Shown here piece by piece: positions 16,605 to 25,063 of a stretch of 48,245 nt of DNA. Numbering within the stretch: the stretch's first letter is position 1; every line of letters begins with the position of its first letter. Source of the DNA: an uncultured bacterium (GTDB taxonomy: Bacteria; Cyanobacteriota; Vampirovibrionia; Gastranaerophilales; Gastranaerophilaceae); NCBI GenBank assembly GCA_902796515.1, contig CADBOZ010000136.1, positions 1 through 48,245 of the forward strand. The letters are read 5' to 3'. A model generated the notes under the pieces. That model had not been told where the DNA came from, ran no database searches, and saw nothing but the letters and a program-made list of their open reading frames with translations. The translations under genes were made by a program, and so were the position numbers.

Positions 16605-17321
16605 CTACTTTTTTTCTACACCGGAAGCTAAAAGTCTGTATCCGCCACCATATATAGTCTGAATATATTTATTTTTTTCCGAAGATATTTTATCAATCTT
16701 GGTTCTTAAGTGAGTAAGATGAACTCTTATTGTATCTATATCATTTTCATCCTCATAGCCCCAAACTTCTTTAAGCAGGGTTTTTGCACTAACCATTGAA
16801 CCTTCATGCTGCATGAGCACATTTAAAATTTCGAACTCGATAGGAGTAAGACGTGTTTGTTTATCAAGAATTTTTACCGAATAGCTTTCGGGAATTAAAG
16901 TTATATCACCTTTTGATAATACTTCTTTAACCCTGAGAGATGTTAATTCCTGTCCCGAACGATTTAAAAGAGCAAGAACTCTTGCTTTAAGTTCATCAAT
17001 TTCAAACGGTTTAACCAGATAATCATCAACTCCCGAATTAAAGCCTTCAAGCTTATTATTTAATTCTCCGAGTGCCGTCAGCATGATAATGGGCGTTTTT
17101 GATATTTCGGGAGTTTGCCGAATTTTTTTTGCCACTTCAAATCCGTTAACATCCCCCATCATCACATCAAGTATCACAACAGACGGGGTTTCTTGTTTTA
17201 CAAGAGCAAAACCCCTGATAGGATCGGTTGAATAAATACAATCGTATCCGGCTAACTCCAGATTTATTTTAATTAATTCGCAAATTGCACTATCATCATC
17301 AATAATTAATACTTTATTCAT
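16605..17321 (-). CDS. OmpR/PhoB-family response regulator
   Basis: 238 residues. Receiver domain (1-118) with acidic pocket D8-D10, phospho-acceptor D52 in VILDVMMG, T81 in MLTALG and K103 in LVKPF. A winged-helix DNA-binding domain (about 140-235) has RLTPIEFEILNVL and YGGGYRL. No histidine kinase gene is next to it, so its signal source is unknown. It heads the operon with the processing protease and the GT-C protein, which suggests envelope-related control. Its promoter is predicted to give a leaderless transcript. Confidence 0.92.
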   Translation of the reverse strand: MNKVLIIDDDSAICELIKINLELAGYDCIYSTDPIRGFALVKQETPSVVILDVMMGDVNGFEVAKKIRQTPEISKTPIIMLTALGELNNKLEGFNSGVDDYLVKPFEIDELKARVLALLNRSGQELTSLRVKEVLSKGDITLIPESYSVKILDKQTRLTPIEFEILNVLMQHEGSMVSAKTLLKEVWGYEDENDIDTIRVHLTHLRTKIDKISSEKNKYIQTIYGGGYRLLASGVEKK

Positions 17322-17327
17322 ATAAAA

Positions 17328-17333
17328 ATTCTA
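17328..17333 (-). promoter_or_regulatory. -10 box 6 bases before the response-regulator ATG
   Basis: On the minus strand TAGAAT is followed by TTTTAT and then the ATG. A TTTACT-like -35 lies about 18 bases upstream. There is no Shine-Dalgarno sequence, so the mRNA is predicted to begin at or next to the start codon. Confidence 0.5.
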
Positions 17334-17444
17334 TATCCAAAAACAGTACAAGTAAACTTAGTATAAAGTTTTAGCAACATATTTTTTTTACGGTTTTTAT
17401 ACCTGTTAAATCCCCGATTAACAAGAAGGTTTAAGAAAGTAACC

Positions 17445-19100
17445 ATGAAAATTCTTCCGATTTTAAATAACCGCATCTTTTTATATGCAAATAAAAATCA
17501 AAACATAAGATTTAACAAATTAAATAAAGACTCTTTTTCGTATTCGAAAAACAACAATAAATCGTACAACCAAAACAACTTTGACAGTATTATCTTTCAA
17601 GGTAAAAAATTACCTGTTTATGCAATAGATCATGACGGAAACTATTTGAAATTCAGTACACAAACAGAAGCGTCAAAAGTGCTTGGTATAGATAAAAATT
17701 CAATGAGCAGAATTATTGCGGGAGAAAGAAAAACAATTCCGGGTTTAATCTTTACAACACCTGATAAAATTGAAAGAAAAGATAAAGACGGAAATATAAC
17801 GGTTGATAATAAAGCGGTACGCGAAATAATCAAAGAAGCAGATGAGGGTATGATAAAATCACCTGTTTATATCCTTGAATACAACGGAAATTACACAAGA
17901 TACAGAAGTATAAGAGAAGCAGCGGGTGCTCTCGGCATTAAAAATTTAAAGCCCGGAGCAATTGCAGAAAGAAAAGAGTTTGAAGGATATGTAATTGCTC
18001 TTGCAAAAGATGTTGAAACAGAAGATGAAAACGGAAACATAAAAGCGGATAATAGCAAAATAGCAAAAATTTTAGATAATGCGTTTAAAAATAAAAAGAA
18101 GCCGATTTATATAATATCGCCTGACGGCAGTTATGAAACATTCTATACGCAATACGAAGCAGGTGACGGCATAGGGGTATCTCATCAGGCGGTTAATCTT
18201 GCATTGTCCGAAAAAATCAAATGTCTTAACGGTAAAGTAATAGCTTATGCAAAAGACATCGAAACAAGACTTGAAGACGGAAGCATTGTAGCGGACAATG
18301 AAAAAATCGGTAAAATTCTAAATAAAAAATTACCGAAAAGAGATGTAAAAGCAATCTATGCAATAAGCTTAGACGGAGAATATGAAAAATTTGCAAGCAT
18401 CAGAGCAGCTTCAGAAGCTTTGGAAATATCGGTAAACAAAATAGATGATGTTTTAAGAAAAGCATGTAAAACAACAGGGAAATACACATTTGTATATGCC
18501 GAAGAAATCGAACAAGCGGATAAAAAAGGTGACGTTATTATTAATCCGAATGATATAAAAAGAATAACGGACAATTGCGCCCGTAAAAAAGGCAGGGCTA
18601 TATACTGCATAGATTACACAGGAAAGTACAAAAGATATCCGAGTATACTGTATGCATCAAAAGAGCTTAATATGTACGGTACCGCAATAAAAAGAGCGCT
18701 TGAGGAACACACACCCGTAAAAGGATACTCATTTGCTTATGCTGATGAAATTGAAATTCCAACCGGAAAAAACAAAGAAACTATCGTATGTAAAACTTTT
18801 ATCGGTATTTTTCAAATGGAAGCAAACAGCAAATTCTTCTACGGAATTAATAAAGACGGTGAATATAAGAAATTTTTCAGTATAAAAGATGCATCGAAAG
18901 AATGTAACGTTCCCGCGCAAAATTTGTACTATATTCTTGCAAACAAAGTTTTAAAACCGCATGAAGGAATTATATTTATTCATGCAAATGCAATTGAAAC
19001 AAAAGACGAAGAAGGAAATATTACGGTAAGCAAAAAAGCCGTACAAAAACTTCTTGAAAATTTTGCAGGCAAAAATAAATACGAAACCGAAGCTTTATAA
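17445..19100 (+). CDS. Six-repeat NUMOD1-like protein without nuclease domain
   Basis: 551 residues. After an Asn/Lys-rich N-terminus (1-52) come six units starting near residues 57, 140, 220, 303, 385 and 465, a period of 80-83. Each opens with an aromatic beta hairpin (pattern V/I-Y-x-I-x-x-x-G-x-Y-x-x-F/Y), then a helix with x-x-E/D-A, L-x-I/V and a second helix, as in NUMOD1 helix-turn-helix modules. Most then have a hydrophobic strand ending YA-x-x-I-E, an acidic D-x-x-G-x-I turn and a helix. NUMOD1 modules bind DNA in homing nucleases, but no GIY-YIG, HNH or other catalytic domain is seen. Candidate roles are DNA binding or scaffolding. A weak AAGAAAG precedes the ATG. Confidence 0.7.
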   Translation: MKILPILNNRIFLYANKNQNIRFNKLNKDSFSYSKNNNKSYNQNNFDSIIFQGKKLPVYAIDHDGNYLKFSTQTEASKVLGIDKNSMSRIIAGERKTIPGLIFTTPDKIERKDKDGNITVDNKAVREIIKEADEGMIKSPVYILEYNGNYTRYRSIREAAGALGIKNLKPGAIAERKEFEGYVIALAKDVETEDENGNIKADNSKIAKILDNAFKNKKKPIYIISPDGSYETFYTQYEAGDGIGVSHQAVNLALSEKIKCLNGKVIAYAKDIETRLEDGSIVADNEKIGKILNKKLPKRDVKAIYAISLDGEYEKFASIRAASEALEISVNKIDDVLRKACKTTGKYTFVYAEEIEQADKKGDVIINPNDIKRITDNCARKKGRAIYCIDYTGKYKRYPSILYASKELNMYGTAIKRALEEHTPVKGYSFAYADEIEIPTGKNKETIVCKTFIGIFQMEANSKFFYGINKDGEYKKFFSIKDASKECNVPAQNLYYILANKVLKPHEGIIFIHANAIETKDEEGNITVSKKAVQKLLENFAGKNKYETEAL

Positions 19101-19112
19101 CGAATTTTATTG

Positions 19113-19118
19113 TATAAT
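19113..19118 (+). promoter_or_regulatory. -10 box 6 bases before the purB ATG
   Basis: A perfect TATAAT, then AAATAT, then the ATG at 19125. No Shine-Dalgarno sequence and no good -35 are visible. A leaderless purB mRNA is predicted. The box lies 13 bases after the stop of the upstream gene. Confidence 0.6.
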
Positions 19119-19124
19119 AAATAT

Positions 19125-20396
19125 ATGATTGAAAGATATTCAAGAGCTGAAATGTCAGCCATTTGGGATTTAGAAAAGAAATTTTCTTATTTTTTAGAGG
19201 TCGAACTTGCAGTTGTAAAAGCAAGAGTTAATCTGGGCGAATACACTAAAGACGTATATGACAATATCAAGAGTACGGCTAAATTTGACGTTAAAAGAAT
19301 TGATGAAATTGAAAAAATAACCCGTCATGATGTTATAGCTTTCCTTGAAAATGTTAATGAAAATGTCGGAAGCAAATATTCTCCATATATCCACAGAGGC
19401 CTGACAAGTTCGGATGTTATAGATACGGCGTTTGCTCTTCAAATTAAAGATGCTTCAAATATTATTTTAAAAGACCTTGATGATTTGATTAATGTTGTTA
19501 AAGATTTAGCATTTAAACACAAACATACGGTATGTCTTGGAAGAAGCCACGGCATGGGGGCGGAAGTTATAACTTTCGGTTTTAAATTACTAAATCTTCT
19601 TGATATGCTAAAAAGGGCAAAAGAAAGATTTTGTTTTACACTTAACGACATTCTTCAAGGACAAATCTCAGGCCCGTGCGGAACATACTCAAATATAAAT
19701 CCTGATATCGAACAAGAAACATGTAAAATATTAGGATTAAAACCCGCTAAAATTTCTACCCAGATAATATCAAGAGATAGACATGCCGCATTCATCGGTG
19801 CAATTGCATTAATAGGATGTGTTATAGAAAATTTTTCGGTTGAAATAAGACATCTTTCAAGGTTTGAAGTTTTAGAGGTTGAAGAAGGTTTTAAAAAAGG
19901 TCAAAAAGGTTCTTCCGCCATGCCGCACAAGAAAAATCCCATTGCAAGCGAAAATCTCTCAGGGCTTTCAAGAATTTTAAGAAGCAATTCCATTGCCGCG
20001 ATGGAAAACATTACACTATGGCATGAAAGAGATATATCCCATTCTTCCGTTGAAAGGGTAATTTTTCCGGATTCAACAATATTAATAGACTATATGCTTG
20101 CAAGATTTAAGAGCGTTCTGGAAAATCTTGTTATAAAAGAAGAAAATATGATTAAGAATACGAAAAAATATGGCGGGATAATCTATTCTCAAAGCTGTCT
20201 GTTAAAATTAACGGAGCATAATTTAACACGGGAAGAAGCATATAAAATAGTTCAAAAAGAAGCACTCGATGCAATGAAAACAAACGGAAGTTTTATTGAA
20301 AACATGAAAAAACATTTATCAAACGAGGAAATTAACGAATGTTTTAATGAAGAAAAATACCTGAAAAATATTGATAGTATTTTTGACAGATTTTAA
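19125..20396 (+). CDS. purB: Adenylosuccinate lyase
   Basis: 423 residues from the ATG at 19125, which gives the family start MIERYSR-EMSAIW; an in-frame TTG 15 bases upstream lies inside the promoter and is rejected. The superfamily signature SSAMPHKKN is at 263-271, with TSSDVIDTA at 94-102 and RSHGMGAE at 140-147. The enzyme acts twice in purine synthesis, releasing fumarate from SAICAR and from adenylosuccinate. No other purine genes lie nearby. Confidence 0.96.
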   Translation: MIERYSRAEMSAIWDLEKKFSYFLEVELAVVKARVNLGEYTKDVYDNIKSTAKFDVKRIDEIEKITRHDVIAFLENVNENVGSKYSPYIHRGLTSSDVIDTAFALQIKDASNIILKDLDDLINVVKDLAFKHKHTVCLGRSHGMGAEVITFGFKLLNLLDMLKRAKERFCFTLNDILQGQISGPCGTYSNINPDIEQETCKILGLKPAKISTQIISRDRHAAFIGAIALIGCVIENFSVEIRHLSRFEVLEVEEGFKKGQKGSSAMPHKKNPIASENLSGLSRILRSNSIAAMENITLWHERDISHSSVERVIFPDSTILIDYMLARFKSVLENLVIKEENMIKNTKKYGGIIYSQSCLLKLTEHNLTREEAYKIVQKEALDAMKTNGSFIENMKKHLSNEEINECFNEEKYLKNIDSIFDRF

Positions 20397-20416
20397 ATTC
20401 TTTTGGGGGAGTTTTT

Positions 20417-22015
20417 TTGAAAAAAATTTCATTAGATATTTCTTGTTTTATAATTGTATTTTTATTTTTGATATTTGCCGTTTCAAATATCGGATTTATT
20501 TTTAATTTATCCGTAAATTTTGCTTATATTTTTGTTTCATTGATAATTTCGCTTCTTATACTTTATAAAATCAGGGGATTCAAGCATTCTGCCATAGTTT
20601 TCTTATTATTTATTGCCGTATTTATTTTATCTTTTGTACTTGCAAACCTTTTTATAGATACATCATTTGATGGCAGATGTTACCATTTTACAATTGAAAA
20701 CTTGCTTAAATCGGGTTATAATCCCATACGTCACGATATAACAACTTTTGCAAACAAAAACAATATTTTTTACAATCTTCTTTTTGCCGGAAGCTATCCT
20801 AATTTTGTTGAACTAATAAGAAGTAACTTTTATTTAATATTTAACAATATGGAATCTTCAAAAGTTATTAATTTTCTTTTTATTTTCGTCGGGGGTTTTT
20901 ATTCATTTTATTTTTTCAGAATTAATAAATTAAACAAACTTAAATCATTAATTCTAAGCTTCTGCATATTTTTGTGCCCTGTTGTAATATGCCAGATGAA
21001 TACTAAAATGGTTGATTTTATTTTATATTATATTTTTCTTATTCAACTGATATCGCTTTCATTGATTAACAACAAAAAAGATGTTAAGATAAACAGCGCA
21101 ATTTTAATACTATCTTCCGTTGGTGCAATAGCAACAAAGTACACAGGAATTTTAAATACATTTATTATTTTTCTTTTTTACTTAATTTTTAATTTTTCAA
21201 AACAAAGATTGAAGATATTTTTTATTTTTGTATTAACAGGCTTAATACTTTGTATCCAGCCTTATATAACAAATATTATTAAGTTTAAAAACCCGTTCTA
21301 TCCGTCTGCAGGACACAACAAACTTGATTTTATGACAAAACAAAATCCGATTGAATTTAATAAAAAGCCGTATATATATAAATTTATAAGAAGCATGTTT
21401 TCTTCGGCTTCGGATTCGAGGATAGGAAATCCCGAAACTCCGCCTATTTTTTGGAAAATTCCTTTTACAAATCATTTTGATATGCCGTTTATATCGGAAG
21501 ATGTCAGATTATCAGGCTTCGGACACCTTTATTCAGGGATATTTATTTTAACAATTTTAGGCTCCATACCTTTATTTCGAAAGAAAAAATATACTATGCC
21601 GGTTTTAATAATTTATCTTTCCACTCTGCTAAATCCCATATGCTGGTGGGCAAGGTTTGTTCCGTGGTTATATTTATCAAGTGTTTTCGTTACTTTTTTC
21701 TTCAGAAAAAACAATTTAATTTTTTATGTTTTATCTTTACTTCTTATTATAAACGGCCTTTGGACGGCAAAAGAAAACATCTCGGTCACGGCTTATAAAA
21801 CTTATGTTATGAATAATTTTTATAATAATTTATACGGCAAAAAAATATCTGTTTATATGGATAAAACTCCCTATGACGAGGATGATGCAACAATTCTTCC
21901 GAGATTAAAAGAATACGGTATCACCTATGAATTATCAGACAAGAAAGATAATACGTTCAAACAGATAAAAACGGATTGCACTATTACAAAATCTTATTAT
22001 ATAAAAGAAAACTAA
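20417..22015 (+). CDS. Polytopic membrane protein, GT-C-like
   Basis: 532 residues from a TTG start, supported by GGGGGAG five bases upstream. It has about ten or more hydrophobic helices. After the third, the loop DTSFDGRCYH (81-90) has spaced acidic residues followed by His, where GT-C enzymes carry their catalytic Asp/Glu. The C-terminal 80 residues are soluble. A lipid-linked glycosyltransferase or flippase role is possible but I cannot name a family. It overlaps the convergent TSCPD gene by 4 bases. Confidence 0.6.
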   Translation: MKKISLDISCFIIVFLFLIFAVSNIGFIFNLSVNFAYIFVSLIISLLILYKIRGFKHSAIVFLLFIAVFILSFVLANLFIDTSFDGRCYHFTIENLLKSGYNPIRHDITTFANKNNIFYNLLFAGSYPNFVELIRSNFYLIFNNMESSKVINFLFIFVGGFYSFYFFRINKLNKLKSLILSFCIFLCPVVICQMNTKMVDFILYYIFLIQLISLSLINNKKDVKINSAILILSSVGAIATKYTGILNTFIIFLFYLIFNFSKQRLKIFFIFVLTGLILCIQPYITNIIKFKNPFYPSAGHNKLDFMTKQNPIEFNKKPYIYKFIRSMFSSASDSRIGNPETPPIFWKIPFTNHFDMPFISEDVRLSGFGHLYSGIFILTILGSIPLFRKKKYTMPVLIIYLSTLLNPICWWARFVPWLYLSSVFVTFFFRKNNLIFYVLSLLLIINGLWTAKENISVTAYKTYVMNNFYNNLYGKKISVYMDKTPYDEDDATILPRLKEYGITYELSDKKDNTFKQIKTDCTITKSYYIKEN

Positions 22016-22284
22016 ACTTTAGCTCTGGTTTTACTTTCAATATACTGTTCAAGACAAGTTGCAAGCTGATCGGGACAACTTGTAGGTTTACCGTTGCAGC
22101 TTATTCCTTTTAATTTACTTTTTACTTCTTCTATATTTGCACCGATAATAAGGTTTCTTATACCCTGCAAATTTCCGTTACAGCCGCCTATAAATTCAAT
22201 ATCTTTTATAATGTCATTTTCAATTTCCACATTCATCAATCGGCAGCAGGTTCCCGTTGTTTCATAAGATATTTTATCCGACAT
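22012..22284 (-). CDS. TSCPD domain protein (TIGR03905-like)
   Basis: 90 residues. The motif TSCPDQLATCL near the C-terminus and the pattern GTCCR, GGCNGNLQGI, ISCNGKPTSCPD match the small stand-alone TSCPD family, also found at the C-terminus of B12-dependent ribonucleotide reductases. The conserved cysteines suggest metal binding or redox. Start supported by AGAGGA before the ATG. The function of the stand-alone form is not known to me. Confidence 0.82.
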   Translation of the reverse strand: MSDKISYETTGTCCRLMNVEIENDIIKDIEFIGGCNGNLQGIRNLIIGANIEEVKSKLKGISCNGKPTSCPDQLATCLEQYIESKTRAKV

Positions 22285-22303
22285 AAATCCTCTTTTCTTA
22301 ATA

Positions 22304-22312
22304 TGATATAAT
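22304..22312 (+). promoter_or_regulatory. Extended -10 promoter 6 bases before the pgeF ATG
   Basis: TGATATAAT is a perfect extended -10 (TG-n-TATAAT), followed by CAATTT and the ATG at 22319. No Shine-Dalgarno site is present. This is one of the clearest leaderless candidates in the window. Confidence 0.65.
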
Positions 22313-22318
22313 CAATTT

Positions 22319-23014
22319 ATGTTTAAAGTTAAAAAAGTTTTAAATAAGGATGTATATTATTCTTCTTTGCTTGAAGATATTCCTCATTTTTTTACTTCAA
22401 GAGAACTTATTGTAAAGGATAATATAAATTCTCTCGGTCAATATTTTAATATAAAACCCGAAAATTTAAAACATCCGACTCAGGTTCACAGTGCAAACAT
22501 CGATATTGCAAGTGAAGATAAAAATACCTATAATGAAGTCGATGCTTTGATTTTAAAAGATAAAAACCTTGCAATATACTTAAATTTTGCGGATTGCACA
22601 CCAGTTATTTTATACGATACAAGGAATAATATCGGAGCAATAGCTCATGCCGGCTGGCGGGGAACCGCACAAAGAATAGCACCTAAAACTTTTTTAAAAA
22701 TGAAAGAACTTTTTAATTCAAAAGCAAGTGATATAATTGCGCTTATCGGCCCCTGTATATCGTTTCAATGTTTTGAAACAAGCAGCGAGGCTATATTTGA
22801 GCTTAAAAAATCCGTAAACGACCCGCACGGGCTATTTAAGGAAAATTATGCAGACCTTAAAGGAATAAATGAAAGGCAGCTGAAAGAAGCAGGGGTTAGT
22901 CAAATTGATGTTTGCCCTTATTGTACCGTTTTAGATAACGACAAATTCTTTTCATACAGAAAAGAAAATAAAACAACAAAAAGACACAGTGCCGTATTAA
23001 AACTTCCCGATTAA
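22319..23014 (+). CDS. pgeF: Peptidoglycan editing factor PgeF (YfiH/YlmD, multicopper-oxidase-like fold)
   Basis: 231 residues. The zinc-site residues are visible: H57 in HPTQVHSA, C93 in FADCTPVIL, and H110 in AIAHAGWRG. GPCISFQCFE and the C-terminal CPYCT...FFSYRKE are family-typical. PgeF homologues hydrolyse muropeptide precursors that carry Ser in place of Ala, and some cleave purine nucleosides. It lies next to anmK and murQ, so a cell-wall role fits the context. Its end nearly touches the convergent anmK. Confidence 0.9.
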   Translation: MFKVKKVLNKDVYYSSLLEDIPHFFTSRELIVKDNINSLGQYFNIKPENLKHPTQVHSANIDIASEDKNTYNEVDALILKDKNLAIYLNFADCTPVILYDTRNNIGAIAHAGWRGTAQRIAPKTFLKMKELFNSKASDIIALIGPCISFQCFETSSEAIFELKKSVNDPHGLFKENYADLKGINERQLKEAGVSQIDVCPYCTVLDNDKFFSYRKENKTTKRHSAVLKLPD

Positions 23015-23015
23015 T

Positions 23016-24140
23016 TTATCCTGTTATTTTACCCAGTACAACGGATTTTTTTGCACCCGTACAACTCGGAACATTATTCGGGATATTATAATATGTACAA
23101 TACCCGAGGAGTGCAAAAGCCATGGCTTCTTTATAATTATTTGAAATATTATAGTCTTCATGGGTTTTAAGGTTAATCTCCTTCGGAAGATAATCTCTGA
23201 TTATTTTCATCATAACAGGATTATAAGCACCGCCCCCGCCTATAACAACGTCTTTGATTTTAATTTTATTAAATATAAATCTTTCGTAAGAAAGAACAAT
23301 TGATTTTGCGGTAAGCGCAGTTAATGTTGCAATAATATCTTCCGGTTTTTCGGGTGCAAATTTTAAAATCTTTTCAATATATTCGGGGGAAAAATATTCT
23401 CTCCCCGTTGTCTTTGGAGGTTTTTTAAAATAATATTCGTCCTTTAATAAATATTCAAGCCATTTATCGGATATTTTTCCAAAGCTTGCGATTTTACCGT
23501 CTTTATCAAATTTTTGGTTATAAAATTTATTTGCACAGTAATCAATCATTATATTTCCGCAGCCCGTATCAAAACCGAATGTTTCAATTTCGTTTGATAC
23601 AACGGTTACATTTGCTATCCCGCCTATATTTTGAACAAGAGTGTTTGAATTTTTAAACCATATTTTATCTGCAAAACAAACAAGCGGTGCACCCTCACCT
23701 CCGTATGCAATATCTTTTTCTCTGAAGTTTGATATAACCGTACATCCTGTTTTTGCATTTATTACGGAACTTTCACCAATTTGAAGAGTGCTTTTTAAAT
23801 TAAGATTTCCGTTTTTTTCGTTAAACGGATAATGGTATACCGTTTGCCCGTGACTTGATATAAAGTCGGGTTTTCCGAATTCCTTTATAAGTTCACATGA
23901 AGCATCCGCAAAACATTCGCCTATCAGAAAATTAAGCTGGCAAAGTTCTTTAATGTTAATTTCTCCTCTGAACGCTTTAAAGATTAAATCTCTTACAAAT
24001 TCAGGATAAGAATAATTTATTCCTTTAATAAGCTCAACCTTTAAATCGGGCTTAACCAGACAATATGCGGCATCTATCGAATCGCAGCTTGTTCCCGACA
24101 TTAAACCTATAACTTTTTTTGTTTCCCTTTTATTATTCAT
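23016..24140 (-). CDS. anmK: Anhydro-N-acetylmuramic acid kinase
   Basis: 374 residues from the ATG at 24140; an in-frame TTG at 24149 would overlap the promoter box. It has the N-terminal ATP-binding motif GLMSGTSCDSIDA, the middle GFDTGCGNIMIDYC and a C-terminal VVIGGGGAYN. AnmK opens and phosphorylates 1,6-anhydro-MurNAc to MurNAc-6-phosphate, the substrate of MurQ. murQ is transcribed divergently 38 bases away, so the two salvage steps share one control region. Confidence 0.96.
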   Translation of the reverse strand: MNNKRETKKVIGLMSGTSCDSIDAAYCLVKPDLKVELIKGINYSYPEFVRDLIFKAFRGEINIKELCQLNFLIGECFADASCELIKEFGKPDFISSHGQTVYHYPFNEKNGNLNLKSTLQIGESSVINAKTGCTVISNFREKDIAYGGEGAPLVCFADKIWFKNSNTLVQNIGGIANVTVVSNEIETFGFDTGCGNIMIDYCANKFYNQKFDKDGKIASFGKISDKWLEYLLKDEYYFKKPPKTTGREYFSPEYIEKILKFAPEKPEDIIATLTALTAKSIVLSYERFIFNKIKIKDVVIGGGGAYNPVMMKIIRDYLPKEINLKTHEDYNISNNYKEAMAFALLGYCTYYNIPNNVPSCTGAKKSVVLGKITG

Positions 24141-24178
24141 TTGACTCAATTATACTACATCAGGTTATAATAATTAAT
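24141..24178. promoter_or_regulatory. Bidirectional promoter between anmK and murQ
   Basis: The 38 bases between the two start codons hold two TATAAT boxes in opposite directions. For murQ, TATAAT at 24166-24171 ends 7 bases before the ATG, with TTGACT (24141-24146) as a possible -35 at a long 19-base spacing. For anmK, TATAAT (24154-24149, minus strand) ends 8 bases before its ATG. Neither gene has a Shine-Dalgarno site. Confidence 0.6.
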
Positions 24179-25063
24179 ATGAATAAAATTATTACGGAAA
24201 ACAGAAACGAAAACACAAAAGATATTGATTTAATTTCGACCGTTGAAATGGTAAGAAAAATCAATAATGAAGATAAACTTGTAGCATTAGCGGTTGAAAA
24301 GGAAATTGAAAATATAGCACATGCCGCAGATATAATTTCCGCCCAATTTCAAAAAGGAGGCAGACTTTTTTATTTCGGTGCCGGAACATCGGGAAGACTG
24401 GGAGTATTGGATGCTTCCGAATGTCCGCCGACATTTGGAGTCGATTATGATATGGTACAGGGAATTATTGCAGGCGGAGATAAAGCACTAAGGTTTGCAA
24501 TCGAGGGTGCTGAAGATAATTTTGAAATGGGATATAAAGATGCGGATATTTTATCGGATAAAGATGTATGTGTTTTAATCTCTGCAAGCGGAAATCCTAA
24601 TTATCTTCTCGGTGTAACCAAACATGCAAAAGAAAAACAATGTAAAATTATAGCCCTGACCTGTAACAGTGATGCAAAAATTTTAAACGGTGCGGATGTA
24701 AAAATAGTAACGATTATCGGGGCGGAAGCAATATCCGGCTCAAGCCGCATGAAAGCCGGAACAGCGCAAAAAATGGTATTAAACATGTTATCCACGGTTT
24801 CAATGATACGTATAGGAAAAACATATGAAAATTTTATGATTGATGTTAAGGCAACAAATGACAAGCTAAAAAAAAGAGCAACTCAAATTGTTGTTGATTT
24901 ATGTAATATTGAAGAAGACACTGCCGTAAAAGTATTAATCGAATGCGATTGGAAAGTAAAAACCGCGGTTTTGACAATTAGAAACCATATATCCAAAGAT
25001 GAAGCAGCTAAACTTCTTAATGAAAATCAAGGAGTTTTAAGGAAAGTTTTAATAAATGGATAA
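24179..25063 (+). CDS. murQ: N-acetylmuramic acid 6-phosphate etherase
   Basis: 294 residues from the ATG at 24179, close to the usual 298. The SIS-domain motif FYFGAGTSGRLGVLDASE contains the likely catalytic E81, and GSSRMKAGTAQKMVLNML is the family signature. MurQ cleaves the lactyl ether of MurNAc-6-phosphate to give GlcNAc-6-phosphate and lactate. Its 3' end overlaps the MFS transporter gene by 8 bases. Confidence 0.96.
   Translation: MNKIITENRNENTKDIDLISTVEMVRKINNEDKLVALAVEKEIENIAHAADIISAQFQKGGRLFYFGAGTSGRLGVLDASECPPTFGVDYDMVQGIIAGGDKALRFAIEGAEDNFEMGYKDADILSDKDVCVLISASGNPNYLLGVTKHAKEKQCKIIALTCNSDAKILNGADVKIVTIIGAEAISGSSRMKAGTAQKMVLNMLSTVSMIRIGKTYENFMIDVKATNDKLKKRATQIVVDLCNIEEDTAVKVLIECDWKVKTAVLTIRNHISKDEAAKLLNENQGVLRKVLING

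Noticed and set aside
17445-19100. Homing endonuclease or intron-encoded protein
   Set aside because: No GIY-YIG, HNH or LAGLIDADG motif is present, and neither flanking gene is interrupted.
19110-19124. In-frame TTG start upstream of purB
   Set aside because: The codons overlap the TATAAT box, and the ATG at 19125 gives the conserved family N-terminus.
24141-24149. TTG start for anmK
   Set aside because: It lies inside the predicted promoter and adds only three residues before an ATG.
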